A stretch of 64,000 nt of DNA from Symsagittifera roscoffensis (taxonomy: Eukaryota > Xenacoelomorpha > Acoela > Convolutidae): NCBI RefSeq assembly GCF_963678635.1, contig NC_087062.1:61233584-61297583 (forward strand), written 5' to 3'. Each line of letters opens with the position of its first letter. The stretch's first letter is position 1. This document shows positions 22,161 to 33,186 of the stretch, piece after piece. Below the pieces are notes generated by a model. The model worked only from the letters and a program-made list of their open reading frames with translations. It searched no databases and was not told the origin of the DNA. Position numbers and translations under genes: made by a program.

Positions 22161-23920
22161 CATTTTTTGAAAATTTTATCGAAAACTATCATATCAGAAA
22201 CGAAATAGATTAGATCAGACACATTTGAAGGTAAAATCTGCAACCCTTGCACTCTGAAATTACGCCAATATAGGATGGATGGAGAATTTCAAACTTTGAA
22301 TTGTTTTTTTTTTCAAATCTAAGTTTTCGGAAATAATTTGACAGAAATCATAAAAACGTGACATCTCGGAAAGTTAAAGAATATGAGAAGTGAAATTTGG
22401 AGGCCAGAACGGCAACCTATAGAAGTCTTTTGTCCAGACTCGATATTAGAAATTCAAATTTTTAGATATTTTTCAAAATCTGATAGCTGAAAAATTTGGA
22501 AAAAAATCATCAAAAACCTTATATCTTAGAGACTGAAAGAAAGTGAGCAGTAATAATTGTAGGCCAGACTCTCAACCCTGGAAATATGCTTACAGCACCT
22601 CGCCATAACTTTGAAAATTTCACTGTGCAGATTTTTCAAATCTAAGATTCTAATAATTTTTTTAAATTTCCCTAAAAACTCATCTATACATTATCTAATT
22701 GGCGTTTCACTCGACACATGTTAAAAAAGCCTTTATGTTGACATTTTTATTTAAAAAATTATAATCCAAAGTCATAAGTTTTTACCTAATTCCACGTTTT
22801 AAATTGCGAAGGTCATCTCTATTATTTTGACTATACATTTTTGCACATTTCGCAATGAAAAATTTTAAAGCTTTTCGTGTTTAATTGACAAATTTGAAAG
22901 TTTCAACCCGATAACAGTGTGCATTCAGAGTATACTCAGGGGTTGCAAACCTGGCCCCTAAATAAAACTCGGCAAATCTTTTATATGGGATTTTTGACTT
23001 TTAATTTTCTTTAGATTAAAACTTAGATATAAAAAATATTTACAGAACTTGAAATTCTCATCCCTATGAAGGGCTGGTCTCAGGGTACACTATGGGTTTG
23101 CAATTCGGTCCTCTAGTACTTTTGGTTTTAGAGATATGGCGTTCTTTATTGTAATTTCATTTGTTTTCTTCAAAAATTATAAATTTTAAAAACACTAAAA
23201 AAACTTAAGAATCTCACTCCTATTGATGGATTCTATCATGTTACACTCGGGAGTTGCAAATATGGCCTCCAAGTGTTACTGCTCATACTCTTTTGGTTTT
23301 TGAGACACAGCGTTTATTATGGGTTTTTCAAAAACCCTAGATTGAATACAAAAACTAAAAGAATTTAAAATCTCAACCCTATGGCATGGTGCTCTGTGAA
23401 GACACTGGGGCCGCGATTCTGCTTTTTGAGTTGAACTGATCAAATACCTTAAAATTTTGACCAAAATGGCATTTTATGATTTTTCCAAAACTTTTGCGAT
23501 TGCAAATATGGCTTATAAAAGCTACTAATCTTTTAAGAGCCGAGTTATGGAGAATTTTTAAATTTGTTCTTCAAAAAACGATTTCTAAAATTTACAAGAT
23601 GTAAGAACTTTTGAATTGTTCAGAATGAAAGGAGCATGCGTATATTGACGGCTTTTTCAGGATCCTTTTGGAGTTGGAAGATCACAAATCTAACAAAACT
23701 CTTTTTTAGAAATATATATGAATTTTTTAGAAACATATATGAAAGGAGAATGTGTATATTGACGGCTTTCTAGGACCCTTTTTGTGTTAGAAGATCACAA
23801 ATCTAATGAAACTAGTTTTGGAGACGACCATTTGTTTGAAAAATCTACAAGATAAAAAACCTGATGATTTAAATTTAGGGTTGCATGCTTTTTGTAAATA
23901 TTTCAGGCAAACATGTTTTT
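22160..23920. repeat. Diverged ~165-bp satellite units, some inverted
   Basis: Recurring ATATCTCGGAAA, GAGCAGTAAT, GCAACCCT and TTTCAAATTT blocks up to about 22.65 kb. From about 22.9 to 23.5 kb the same blocks appear in reverse complement (GTTTTTGAGAC, GGTTGCAAA, ATTTTTAAATT). A GGAGnATGnGTATATTGACGG block is duplicated near 23,630 and 23,740. Confidence 0.5.
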
Positions 23921-23964
23921 CAGGCAAACATGTTTTAGTTACTATAAATTGCGGGTAAATGAAA

Positions 23965-24063
23965 CAAATAAATTATGGAAAAATTAACATGTAATTTTAT
24001 TTGGGTTTACATGTGAACAAACTATCTTGCCATTATAAAATCTGCTTTGTTTGCTCCAACATT
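23965..24063. repeat. Direct repeat pair with 32,908-33,004
   Basis: A ~98-bp block (AAATTATGGnAAAATTnACAT, then GTTTACATGTGAACAAA and ATCTTGCCATT, ending GTTTGCTCCAACA) occurs here and again at 32,908-33,004 in the same direction. The pair brackets about 8.9 kb holding the BEL/Pao relic and the satellite block. Confidence 0.75.
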
Positions 24064-24286
24064 GCCGGCCCCGTTGATTTTTGATCAATCTTTTCACATT
24101 TCAGATGGAGATGAAATTTGGATGCAGCAAAAAAAGGCGCGTCTGAAATTGTCGGGATTGATTGCAGGGAAGGTGGAAGTTGTGGAGAAGGTGAATTGGG
24201 AGTGTCGGGTGGTCTCTAGACGGCTGGAGTTGGTTGATGCAGCCCCTGATCCTGTGGCGACAAAAAAGAGTCGAAAACATCGTTAG
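24047..24286 (+). other. Unrecognised open frame antisense to the BEL relic
   Basis: A 79-codon frame with less AT bias than its surroundings, ending in a basic stretch (KKSRKHR). It contains an internal TTTTCACATTTCAG that could act as an acceptor. No family was recognised and nothing independent supports expression. Confidence 0.2.
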
Positions 24287-24404
24287 AAGAAATTTCGGAA
24301 GGATGGGTTTTGAAGAACGACGAGGAAAAGGAGCTGGATGACTGACCATTGTTTTTGAATTTTGTTTTTAATTTTGATCTGTTTTGTTTGAAGAATTTAT
24401 TCTT

Positions 24405-24928
24405 TTATCTCTCATCGTCTTTCATCGGCAATTGCTGTAACCTTAAAATCGGTCGTGTGCTAAGCTTCCCATCCCTGTTTTTACTTGTACTACCCTCACT
24501 AGACTATCGTTTCCGGCATATAGATTTTCCACGATTCCAAGTGGCCATGATAAAGGGGGTTATCATCATCAGTTGTATACTAGACCTCACTTTTTCAAGT
24601 TTTGTTTTTCTACACGGTTATTACTGAGTTGTTGCAAAGCGTTGTTGCATGCAATCAATTTGTGCAGGTAGTTGGATCGTTTTCTCGAGCATTTTTCATC
24701 TTCAGTAAGCTCAACAATAGTAGGATCAGCAACAATATGCAATTGATTTGAATTGAAGCCATTTAGCAGAATTGATGGAGTGAGTGGCACAGTGTCTTTT
24801 GCATCATCCGAGATCATTGTGATCGGTCTTGAGTTGAGTATATCTTCTATCTGACAAACCACTGTGTACATCTCATCGAGTTTAAGTTTTCCTCCATCGC
24901 CTATTGTCTTGTGATATAGTAGTTTCAA
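24405..24928 (-). pseudogene. BEL/Pao element 1: integrase C-terminal part
   Basis: Codons for EDILNSRPIT and VPLTPSILLNGF match the conserved region after the BEL/Pao integrase core (normally LNSRPLT...LTPxHFL). Further on, in a different frame, PLGIVENLYAGNDSLVRVVQ and RPILRLQQLP match the terminal domain (PLGRVxEVxxGxDGxxRxxxV...RPVxKLxxLP), ending at a stop at 24,405-24,407. At least one frameshift separates the two parts. Confidence 0.85.
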
Positions 24929-24988
24929 TAACTTAACAACAGCTTCCCATAGCTCTCCAAAGCTTGGAGCCCTTGCATGTACTCTAGT

Positions 24989-25225
24989 TCAGCTGATACC
25001 TAAGTCTCGAGCATGATCAGGGAGGCTGTCTATCTTGTAACTATCCTGTAGGAGTCTCTTCACTTGAATTAGCTCGTTGAGTGATCCGATGAAGTTGGTT
25101 TCATTATCGGATAAGATCTGTCTGGGGCATCCTCGTCGAACAATGAACCTTCTGATGACCTTCAAGCATTCTTCAGTGTCCAAGGTTTTTGAAATATCCA
25201 AGTGGATTGCTTTAGTATCTAACAC
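24989..25225 (-). pseudogene. BEL/Pao element 1: integrase core fragment
   Basis: A 78-codon frame includes KAIHLDIS, the RRFIVRRGCP block and LSDNETNF, which carries the second catalytic Asp of the DDE integrase. It matches the standard RAVHLE...RRFxARRGxPxxxxSDNGTNF region. The first catalytic Asp lies in the next fragment upstream on this strand. Confidence 0.85.
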
Positions 25226-25239
25226 TTAACTAGTTGATC

Positions 25240-25752
25240 GGCTTCCTTAAAAAACATTGGTCCGGCTAAGTCGATACCAGCATAAGAGAATGGCTGGTGG
25301 TGATGGGTTGACTCTCTCTCTAGGGCAATCTCCCATCAGCTGATTCATTGCTCTGCAGTGGAACCTGAAGCAAGTGATGCAGTTGCCTATTATTGCTGGC
25401 GCCATCGTCTGGTTACAAGAATTGCTCATACTCGGCAGCAGTCAAAAAACATTGGTCCGGCTAAGTCGATACCAACATAAGAGAATGGCTGGTGGTGATG
25501 GGTTGACTCTCTCACTAGGGCAATCTCCCATCAGCTGATTCATTGCTCTGCAGTGGAACCTGAAGCAAGTGATGCAGTTGCCTATTATTGCTGGCGCCAT
25601 CGTCTTGACTCTGCAGAGCAATGAATCAGCTGCATAGCAATGAATCACTGCAGAGCAATGAATCAGCTGATGGGAGATTGCTCCAGTGAGAGAGTCAACC
25701 CATCACCAGCCATTCTCTTATGTTGGTATCGACTTAGCCGGACCAATGATCA
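25240..25752. repeat. Triplicated integrase segment of BEL element 1, third copy inverted
   Basis: A segment coding on the - strand for the integrase zinc-binding end and start of the core (CITCFRFHCRAMNQLMGDCP, then a frame-shifted AGIDLAGPMF) occurs at about 25,250-25,430 and again at 25,442-25,610 in the same direction. A third copy, about 115 bp, lies inverted at 25,636-25,750, where + strand GCAATGAATCAGCTGATGGG mirrors the earlier arms. The inverted pair could form a long hairpin. Confidence 0.85.
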
Positions 25753-26069
25753 AGAATTGCTGCCGAGTATGAGCAACAGTGGCATTCAGTCCACAGTGTA
25801 GTTGAACAACGTGACTATGGCGGATCACAGTTCCCGAAAAATGAGTGTTCGGAGGCAAGATCATCTGAAATTTCTCGTTTAGGCAATCAGCAGCTGCGAG
25901 TCGTCAACCAACTTTTAGCAATACATCATTGTCTATGAACGGATATAGTTGAAGGAGGTTTGATGTCCTGCTAATATCTTGTTCGTTTCTGATTGCTTTC
26001 ATTCCTTCGTCGAAATGCTGCTACTGAACGTCTCGTACAAGAATGTTAAGTCCTAACTTTCAAAGCTGA

Positions 26070-26483
26070 TTACGATCGTCGGTGTTCTTCAGAAGTTTCC
26101 CCATCGTTCCAAATCGAAGAACTTTCCGCTCTTTTTGTTTGTCCGACGTTTAGTCCTGGTTGCTTTTGCTGCTTGCATGGTTTCCTCCCCTCCAGCTGCC
26201 TGAGTGAGCAGGATGGTTTCGTCGAAAGACAGTTTGAGTTCGTTCTTCTTTTCATTTGCTTCGAGAATTGTTGGTTGTGATGGAACTTCATTTGTCTGCA
26301 ACAAAGAGTGCCCTGCAAATTTTGTAGTTCACCTGCTGGTACTGGTCTTGTTGTAAGATCGGCTGGGTTTTGATGAGTCGGAACTTGTTTCCACTTCGGC
26401 CGGTAGCATCTGTTGTGTCGGCGGTGTCTGACAAGACTCGTATGTTGTGATTGCAACTTGAAGCTATACCGTAGATGGCACAA
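26070..26483 (-). pseudogene. BEL/Pao element 1: end of the RNase H-like/connection region
   Basis: A 137-codon frame includes WKQVPTHQNPADLTTRPVPA, matching the WxxVPTxxNPADLxSRG block that ends the BEL/Pao RNase H region. Most of the reverse transcriptase and RNase H between this block and the fragment at 26.5 kb is missing, including the YxDD motif, so there has been a large internal deletion. Confidence 0.8.
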
Positions 26484-26498
26484 GTCATCCGGTACTTC

Positions 26499-27148
26499 TC
26501 AATTAATTCCTCTTCTTCTCTTCTCCAGTAGAGCCGATGTAGATTTCTGTCTTTGGGGTGTAGTTCTTTGCCTGTACATCTTGGTGATGTATCCAGATAG
26601 TGCAATTTTGTAGAATCGGAAACGGTCAAGGATCATGAAGAGGTCTGGCTGCTGCTTGGGACCAACCAGAAGACAATCGTTCAACGACTTTCGGTTTGAA
26701 GTTGGAGCTGATCCGTTGAAAACAGCTTTGAATTTTGTTGTTGTTAAGTCCGACTTCCAAACTGCACGATGAGGCATGATGAAGTACTTCCCGACTGGCA
26801 GAAAATGATCTGACACAGGTACCTTCTCGATATGGCCAGTGTCAATCATCTCGTGAAAGAAGTCGTTATATTGGTCCTTGGCTTCACGGTTCCGTCGTAG
26901 CTTCCTTTCATTAGAAATGAATTGCTGGAAGGCTTTGCGTGCTGAGTGACCAATATCGGGCAATCATTCACGGTTATTTCGTCATAGATCCCCTGTGATT
27001 TGTTGATTCGCAATCTCAACATAGCTCGTCCGTCTGGGCCATACGTCGTAGTTTGATCAAAATTTCGGATACACAAGACCTTTCGTAGGTCTGTGGCTGC
27101 GATTTGGGTGTTTCGATGCACGTGAACCGTGATGTTTTCCAGCACCAC
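26499..27148 (-). pseudogene. BEL/Pao element 1: reverse transcriptase N-terminal part
   Basis: Two overlapping frames encode the start of the RT. DTGHIEKVPV and YFIMPHRAVWK match the xGxxxxVP...xYLPHHxVxR block; FKAVFNGSAPTSNRKSLNDC and LLVGPKQQPDLF match the next block; FRFYKIALSGYITKMYRQ matches RFRxxxxALxADIxKMYxQ, although the catalytic Asp of motif A is replaced by Tyr. Frame changes occur near 26.6 and 26.9 kb. Confidence 0.85.
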
Positions 27149-27149
27149 A

Positions 27150-27338
27150 GGAAAGTTTGAAAATTTTACCAGACTTTAGTAGAATTGTGAGATTCATTTG
27201 TCCATGGGTAGACATAACGTTCTTCTGGTTCAATCCAATTATGCGCTCTGGAGCTTCTGTTGGTTTGATGCCCAGACGGTGCATGGCTTGTAGGGTGATG
27301 ACGTTCATCTGAGCACAATTGTCAACGAGCGCCCTCAA
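27150..27338 (-). pseudogene. BEL/Pao element 1: aspartic protease region
   Basis: The frame reads MRALVDNCAQMNVITLQAM, which aligns with the RALLDSGSQxSFIT active-site region of BEL/Pao proteases. The catalytic Asp is present, but the usual Ser/Thr-Gly is Asn-Cys, so the enzyme would not be expected to work. Confidence 0.75.
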
Positions 27339-27433
27339 GTGATAAATTCGACCGTTCTAAGATCGAACTTTGACGTCTGCCGTTGGAAGAACTTGGATAC
27401 TTCTAGTTCGGTTGATTTGAAGAGCATACATCT

Positions 27434-28011
27434 TCAATGCGAGATGAGGACTGGGCTGACTAGAATTGCAATGAGGAGTTGTATGCTGTTTGTTTCGACA
27501 AGTCTTGCAGTGGTGTTGAAGGATATTAGTGGATGCGGTGGCTGGTAGGCAAACAAGTGAAGCACATCATATTGATGGTCACGAAATTCTTTCTTTCTGC
27601 AGCTGTCATCGATCTGTAATTCGCACACTGCCATATTGGATGTCGCTTTTGACAGCTTTGAACTTTACACTGTGGTAAAGAGAAGCTATTCTTATGAGAT
27701 CGGTTTTTTTCTGTCAATAACATTTGCTGTTCAAGCTCTGGCTCAAGTCTGGAATGAGATCCTTCAACCACCTCTAGAGACCTGACTCTGTCGTCTAAAA
27801 ACACCATGAGTCGATCGAAATCAAGAGCTTCAGATCCATCGTTTGCAAATTCCCATGCCTTCTGAGATTCAGGATCGAGATTCTCGAAGAGAAGAAAATG
27901 CCACAAATCGTTCTCTAGTGACCTTCCGAGTGCCTTGATGGATTGCGAAGTCTCATTGAGGACTGAGTGTGGCTGACGAAGTGCAGTGAATCCGTGATAT
28001 AACCTTTCCAA
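27434..28011 (-). pseudogene. BEL/Pao element 1: Gag C-terminal part with Cys/His region
   Basis: The frame has a Gag-like helical stretch (SQSIKALGRSLENDLWHFLL) and a Cys/His-rich end (CKVQSCQKRHPIWQC, then CFTCLPTSHRIH) as in BEL/Pao Gag zinc-binding regions. A stop lies between it and the Gag N-terminal frame. Confidence 0.75.
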
Positions 28012-28036
28012 GGATGACTCGATCGTTTTTGTATCT

Positions 28037-28600
28037 CTACTCTAGCATTTGAAGCGCTACCTCGTAGTTGCTTTCTGTCGTCTCCAAGTTCATGATGAGC
28101 TTAGAAGCATGACTCGCCAAGCAATTTTTGAAATACATCAATTTTTGAACCGGTGACAGCTTGTCATTGTCATGGACAGTTGATCGAAATTGATCAATGT
28201 AGCTTAGCCAGGCTGTGAAATCGCCACTGAAGCTAGGCAGATTGATCTGCGGAAATCTTGGTGTGATCCTTGTAGGTTCAATCAGCATAGTTGCTACAGG
28301 GTCGGTAGGCTGACTTGATGCAGCTATCATTCTCTTTGCGTTTTGTAGAGTTTGGCGAGCAGCCTTCTGTGTTGTCTTACATTGATCGAATACTTGATCG
28401 TATTCTGCATCCTCGGTGATAGCGTCAAGGAACTCCTGATCAGCAGTTGAGGATTGAGCCAACCAATGCTCAAGCTTGGTCGTTTCATCGCTCAACACGT
28501 CTTGTTACAATTGAGGCTACCACAAAGGTCGCTGAATGGAGGAATTTTTCGTTTCAGAACCCGCAGACAGTTTCTTTGAGCTCGTTTTGGCTTCTCCATA
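28037..28600 (-). pseudogene. BEL/Pao element 1: Gag N-terminal part
   Basis: The frame carries the DUF1759-type Gag core: LPSFSGDFTAWLSYIDQFRS followed by TVHDNDKLSPVQKLMYFKNC. Upstream codons to about 28.6 kb (MEKPKRAQRNC start) are probably the true beginning of Gag, separated from the core by a frame change. No LTR could be identified on either side. Confidence 0.75.
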
Positions 28601-28732
28601 GCTGATGGAGTTTGACTTTCTGTAGTAGGCTCAGCCAGTGTTTAGTTTCCTTGTATTATGAGGCGGGCCAGAACGAATACTTCGCGATAGCTGGAAACCG
28701 ACTGTATCGTATGAAAATTGAATTCATGATAA

Positions 28733-28757
28733 CTAGCGTTTAACGCGCCTTCGGTGC
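28733..28757 (-). mobile_element. Helitron-like 3' end, copy 1
   Basis: On the - strand a short hairpin (GCACC GAA GGCGC at 28,745-28,757) is followed after 8 bases by CTAG and then T. This is the layout of Helitron 3' ends: hairpin, about 10 bases, CTRR, host T. The matching 5' TC end was not located. Confidence 0.5.
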
Positions 28758-28779
28758 TTCGAGATTTTTCGACAACTCA

Positions 28780-30330
28780 TGAAAAACCGCATATATTGGA
28801 AACAACATCTGCAAACTTTTAGTGTACTCTGACTGCACCCAATTACAGGGTTGATATTTTCGAACTTTTAAATTTTTTAAATTCCTTTTTTAAAAGCGTC
28901 ATCTCGAAAACTTAATGGGCCTCTGGCGAAATTTGGAGGGCAGATTTGCGACAACTGAGAGTACCCTACTATGGGGTATGGAATCCAAAATTTCATTAAA
29001 TCTAAGTTTCGTGAAAAAAAATGAAAAAAAAACGTCTGATCTCGGAAACTAAAAGGATTTGAGCATTTATATTAAGAGGCAAGATTTGAGACGCCTGGGT
29101 GTACGCTGACAATAAGGTTGTATCTTCATCAGTTAGTAGTTTCAAATTTTTATGAATTTCTTAGTAGATAAGTTCTTTGAGCAATTTTGAAAAAATCAAA
29201 AAACGTCACATCTCGGAAACTAAAAGCATTTGAGCAGTTGCGTTTAGCAGTCGCATGTGGCAAGATTTGCAACTCTTTAGAGTACCCTAACAACACCGAA
29301 CTATAGCTTTGGGAATTTCAAATTTTGAAAAATAATCAATTTAAACTTTCTGAAAAATTTGAAAAAATCACAAAAAACGTCACATCTCGAAAACTACAGA
29401 TAATTGAGCAGTCATTTTTGGAGGAAACATTTGCAACTCTTTAGAGTACCCTGACAACGCCGAACTATAGCTTTGGGAATTTCAAATTTTGAAAAATAAT
29501 CAATTTAAACTTTCTGAAAATTTTGAAAAATCGAAAAAAAAAGTCATATCTCGAAAACTACAAAGAACTGAGCAGTCATACTTCGAGGCAAGATTCGCAA
29601 TCTTTGAGAGTGCTCTGACAGGACTTAACTACAGGGTTCGGAATTTCAGATTTTTAAAAACTTAAAATAATTTAAGTTTTCTGAAAATTTTTGACAAAAT
29701 TAAAAAAACGTCATATCTCGAAAACTACAAACAAATGAGCAGTCATATTTGGAGGAAAGATTCGCAACCTTTGAGACTACTCTGAAAGGACCCAACTACA
29801 GGGTTGGGAATTTCAGATTGAGAAAAAACTAAATTTTCTGAAATATTTTCGAAAAAATCACAAAAAACGTCATATCTCGAAAACTACAAAAATTTAAACA
29901 GTCAAATTTGGAGGCAAGAGTTGTAACTCTTTAGAGTACTTTGACAGCACCCAACTACAAGGTTGGAAATTTCAAATTTTGAGTAATAATTAAATTTTTC
30001 TGAAATATTTTGAACAAATCACAAAAAACATCATATCTCGAAAACTACAAGGATTTGGGCAGTCATATTTGAAAGGAAAGATTTCGCGATCCATGATAGT
30101 ACTCTGACAGTACCCAACTACAGGGTTGGAAATTTCACATTTTGAAAAAAAAATATTTCAAATTTTATGAAATTTTTTGAAAAAATCACAAAAAACGTCA
30201 TATCTCGAAAACTACAAAGAATTGAGCAGTCATATATTGAGGCAAGATTCGCAATCTTTGAGATTACTTTGACAGGACCCATCTACAGGGTTTCAGCTTT
30301 TTCAAGAAATTTCGTTTTGCACTTGTTCAA
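28780..30330. repeat. Satellite of about 160-173-bp units
   Basis: CATATCTCGAAAACTACAAA-like blocks begin near 28,905, 29,037, 29,210, 29,380, 29,551, 29,711, 29,871, 30,031 and 30,198. Each unit continues with GAGCAGTCATATTTGGAGGC, GATTCGCAACCTTTGAGA, CTCTGACAGnACCCAACTAC and AGGGTTGGGAATTTCA. There is no stable reading frame. Confidence 0.9.
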
Positions 30331-30580
30331 GAAGTTCCTATGTTGATCTGATGAAAGTTTAAAACATTGCAAGGGTTGAAAAGATTACTCAAGTCATTGT
30401 TTCAAAATCTGTTCGAGCTCGAACGCGCATTAACTCTTCGGTTTTTTCTTTTATTCGTAACGTAAAACTAACAAACCCTATGAAACTAATGTGTTGAAAA
30501 AGCTTAAATATGGCGAGATAAGGAAGACCGCATTCAAATATATAATATATTTATTTATTATAAATTGCGAGTAAATGAAA

Positions 30581-30607
30581 CTAGCGCATGAATCGCACCT
30601 ACGGTGC
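30581..30607 (-). mobile_element. Helitron-like 3' end, copy 2
   Basis: Perfect hairpin GCACC GTA GGTGC on the - strand (30,595-30,607), 10 bases, then CTAG (30,581-30,584) and T. Confidence 0.55.
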
Positions 30608-31672
30608 TTCAAATAGATAGTTGAACGTTAAAAGAGCTTCCTAAAATATGTACTAAAAGACTTATTGCAACCGTGAAGATGAACTGGTCTCATGTATCAG
30701 GCGTTTCTCCTTCATAACAAAAAACGCCACATCTTGGAAAAGGATTTGAGCATTCAAATTTAGAGGGAATATTTGCAACGCCGAATACGTAACGCCACAT
30801 CTCGGAAACGAAAAAGATTTGAGCAGTCACATTGAAGGGAAGAACTGCAACCCCTGAGTGCACCTGATAGCACCCCACTATAGGGTTGAGAAATTTAAAT
30901 TCGATTATTTTTTTATATCTAAGTTTTTTTTTAAAAAGGAAAAAATCATAAAAAAACGCCATATCTCGATAAACTACAGAAATTTAAACAGTCAAATTTG
31001 GAGGCAAGAGTTGTAACTCCTTAGAGTACTCTGACAGCACCCAACTACAAGGTTGGAAATTTCAAATTTTGAGAAATAATTAAACGTTTCTGAATCATTT
31101 TGAACAAATCACAAAAAACATCATATCTCGAAAACTACAAGGATTTGAGCAGTCATATTTGAAGGCAAGATTTCGCGATCCATGATAGTACTCTGACAGT
31201 AACCAACTACAGGGTTGGGAATTTCACATTTTGAAAAAAAAATATATTTCAAGTTTTATGAAATTTTTTGAAAAAATCACAAAAAACGTCATATCTCGAA
31301 AACTACAAAGAATTGAGCAGTCATATATTGAGGCAAGATTCGCAATCTTTGAGATTACTCTGACAGGACCCATCTACAGGGCTTAAGCTTTTTCAAGAAA
31401 TTTCGTTTTTGCACTTGTTTAAGAAGTTCCTATGTTGATCTGTTAAAAGTTTAAAACATTGCAAGGGTTGAAAAGATTACTCAAGTCATTGTTTCAAAAT
31501 CTGTTCTAGCTCGAACGCGCATTAACTCTTCGGTTTTTTCCTTTATTCGCAACGTAAAACTAACAAACACTATAAAACTAATGTGTTGAAAAAGCTTAAA
31601 TATGGCGAGATAGTGAAGCCCGCATTCAAATATATAATAGATTTATTTATTATAAATTGCGGGTAAATGAAA

Positions 31673-31699
31673 CTAGCGCATGAATCGCACCTACGGTGC
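31673..31699 (-). mobile_element. Helitron-like 3' end, copy 3
   Basis: Same hairpin (31,687-31,699), spacing and CTAG-T as copy 2. It is the duplicate of copy 2 within the 1.09-kb duplication and therefore not independent. Confidence 0.5.
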
Positions 31700-32055
31700 T
31701 TCAAATAGATAGTTGAACGTTAAAAGAGCTTCCTAAAACATGTACTAAAATACTTATTGCAACCGTTAAGATGAACTGGTCTCATGTATCAGGCGTTTCT
31801 ACTTCATAAAAAACGCCACATCTCGGAAAAGGATTTGAGCATTCAAAATTAGAGGGAATATTTGCAACGCCGAATAAGTAACGCTACATCTCGGAAACGA
31901 AAAAGATTTGAGCAGTCACATTGAAGGGAAGAACTGCAACCCCTGAGTGCACCTGATAGCACCCCACTATAGGGTTGAGAAATTCAAATTCGATTATTTT
32001 TTTATATCTAAGTTTTTTTAAAGGAAAAAATCATAAAAAACGCCATATCTCGATA

Positions 32056-32505
32056 AACCATAAGAACTTGAGCCGTCACCCGTTGACGCCATATTTATAA
32101 CTTCTGAGTGTACCCTGAAAGCACCCCACTCTAGGCTTGGGAAAATCAACTTCGGTTAATTTTTTATTTTTAACTTTTTTGAAAAACAAAATGAAAAATC
32201 ATAAAAAACGCCATATCTCAAAAACCATCAGGATTTGAGCCGTCATATTTGGACGCCAGACTTGCAAACCATGAGCGTACCCTGAACAGTACCCCACATG
32301 GTTGAGATTTTCAGGTAAGGTCTTTTTCATCCAATTTTTTTGAAAAAAAATCATAAAAAAGGCCATATCTCGAAAACCAGAAGGATTTGGGCCCTCGCGC
32401 TTGGACGCCAGATTTGCAACCCCTGAGCGTACCCTGACAGTACCCCACGTGGCTGAGAATTTCAAGTAAGATATGTTTTTCATTCAATTTTTTTGGTAGC
32501 ACCCC
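32056..32505. repeat. Further satellite units
   Basis: CGCCATATCTCAAAAACCAT-type starts near 32,041, 32,208 and 32,362, with TTGGACGCCAGATTTGCAAC and GAGCGTACCCTGACAGTACC blocks. This is a sub-type of the same satellite. Confidence 0.75.
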
Positions 32506-32512
32506 ATTATAG

Positions 32513-32697
32513 TTTTATAGGGTTTGATAGTTTTACGTTGCGAATAAAGGAAAAAACTGAAGAGTTAAAGCGCATTCGAGCTCGAACAGATTTTGAAACA
32601 ATGACTTGAGTAATATTTTCAACCCTTGCAATGTTTTATACTTTTAACAGACCAACATAGGAACTTCTTGAACAAGTGCAAAATGAAATTTCTTAAG
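32513..32697. repeat. Inverted copy of a block in the 1.09-kb duplication
   Basis: The reverse complement of about 30,296-30,490 (and of 31,383-31,573). Landmarks are CGTTGCGAATAAAGGAAAAA, TTCGAGCTCGAACAGATTTT and AACATAGGAACTTCTTGAAC. Confidence 0.8.
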
Positions 32698-32853
32698 CGT
32701 TTTAATATACGATATAGCTTAAACGTGCAAAAACACTTTCGTTAAACATACAAAAAAAAAATTTGAAAAAGTTTGAACATGCGCAAACATAGAATTCTCT
32801 AAAACATGTCAACATAGGGACATAGGAGTGTCACATGAAACGCCAATTAAATA

Positions 32854-32889
32854 ATAGATAGAGATAGATAGATAGATAGATAGATAGAA
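32854..32889. repeat. GATA microsatellite
   Basis: A run of about eight GATA repeats with one interruption (ATAGATAGAGATAGATAG and onward). Confidence 0.95.
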
Positions 32890-32907
32890 GCTAATTAGAT
32901 TGATAGA

Positions 32908-33004
32908 TGAATAAATTATGGGAAAATTGACATGCGGTTTTAACTGAGTTTACATGTGAACAAATTATCTTGCCATTTTAAAACATGCTTCGTTTGCTCC
33001 AACA
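32908..33004. repeat. Second member of the ~98-bp direct repeat pair
   Basis: It matches 23,965-24,063 in the same direction. The two ends at GTTTGCTCCAACA, after which the sequences differ. Confidence 0.75.
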
Positions 33005-33186
33005 AGAATAATACACTTTCTGTCTGAAAGTTTATTTTATATAGCAACTTGTCTGAACCTGCTGCCAGAAACTTTAGATTCTAAATTTTTTGCTAGAAAT
33101 CCTTACTACTCACACCAAACTTACAGCTGAACCTCAATGAACGTGTAAAAAAAACGTAATTTATAATTCTTTTCATCAATTTCAAT

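Larger units (their letters stand above)
29881..32055. repeat. Tandem duplication of about 1.09 kb
   Basis: The segment 29,881-30,970 recurs at about 30,971-32,055 with an offset of about 1,084-1,090 bp. It includes satellite units, the CTTTTTCAAGAAATTTCGTTTT block, the TATATAATA block and one Helitron-like end in each copy. Confidence 0.85.
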
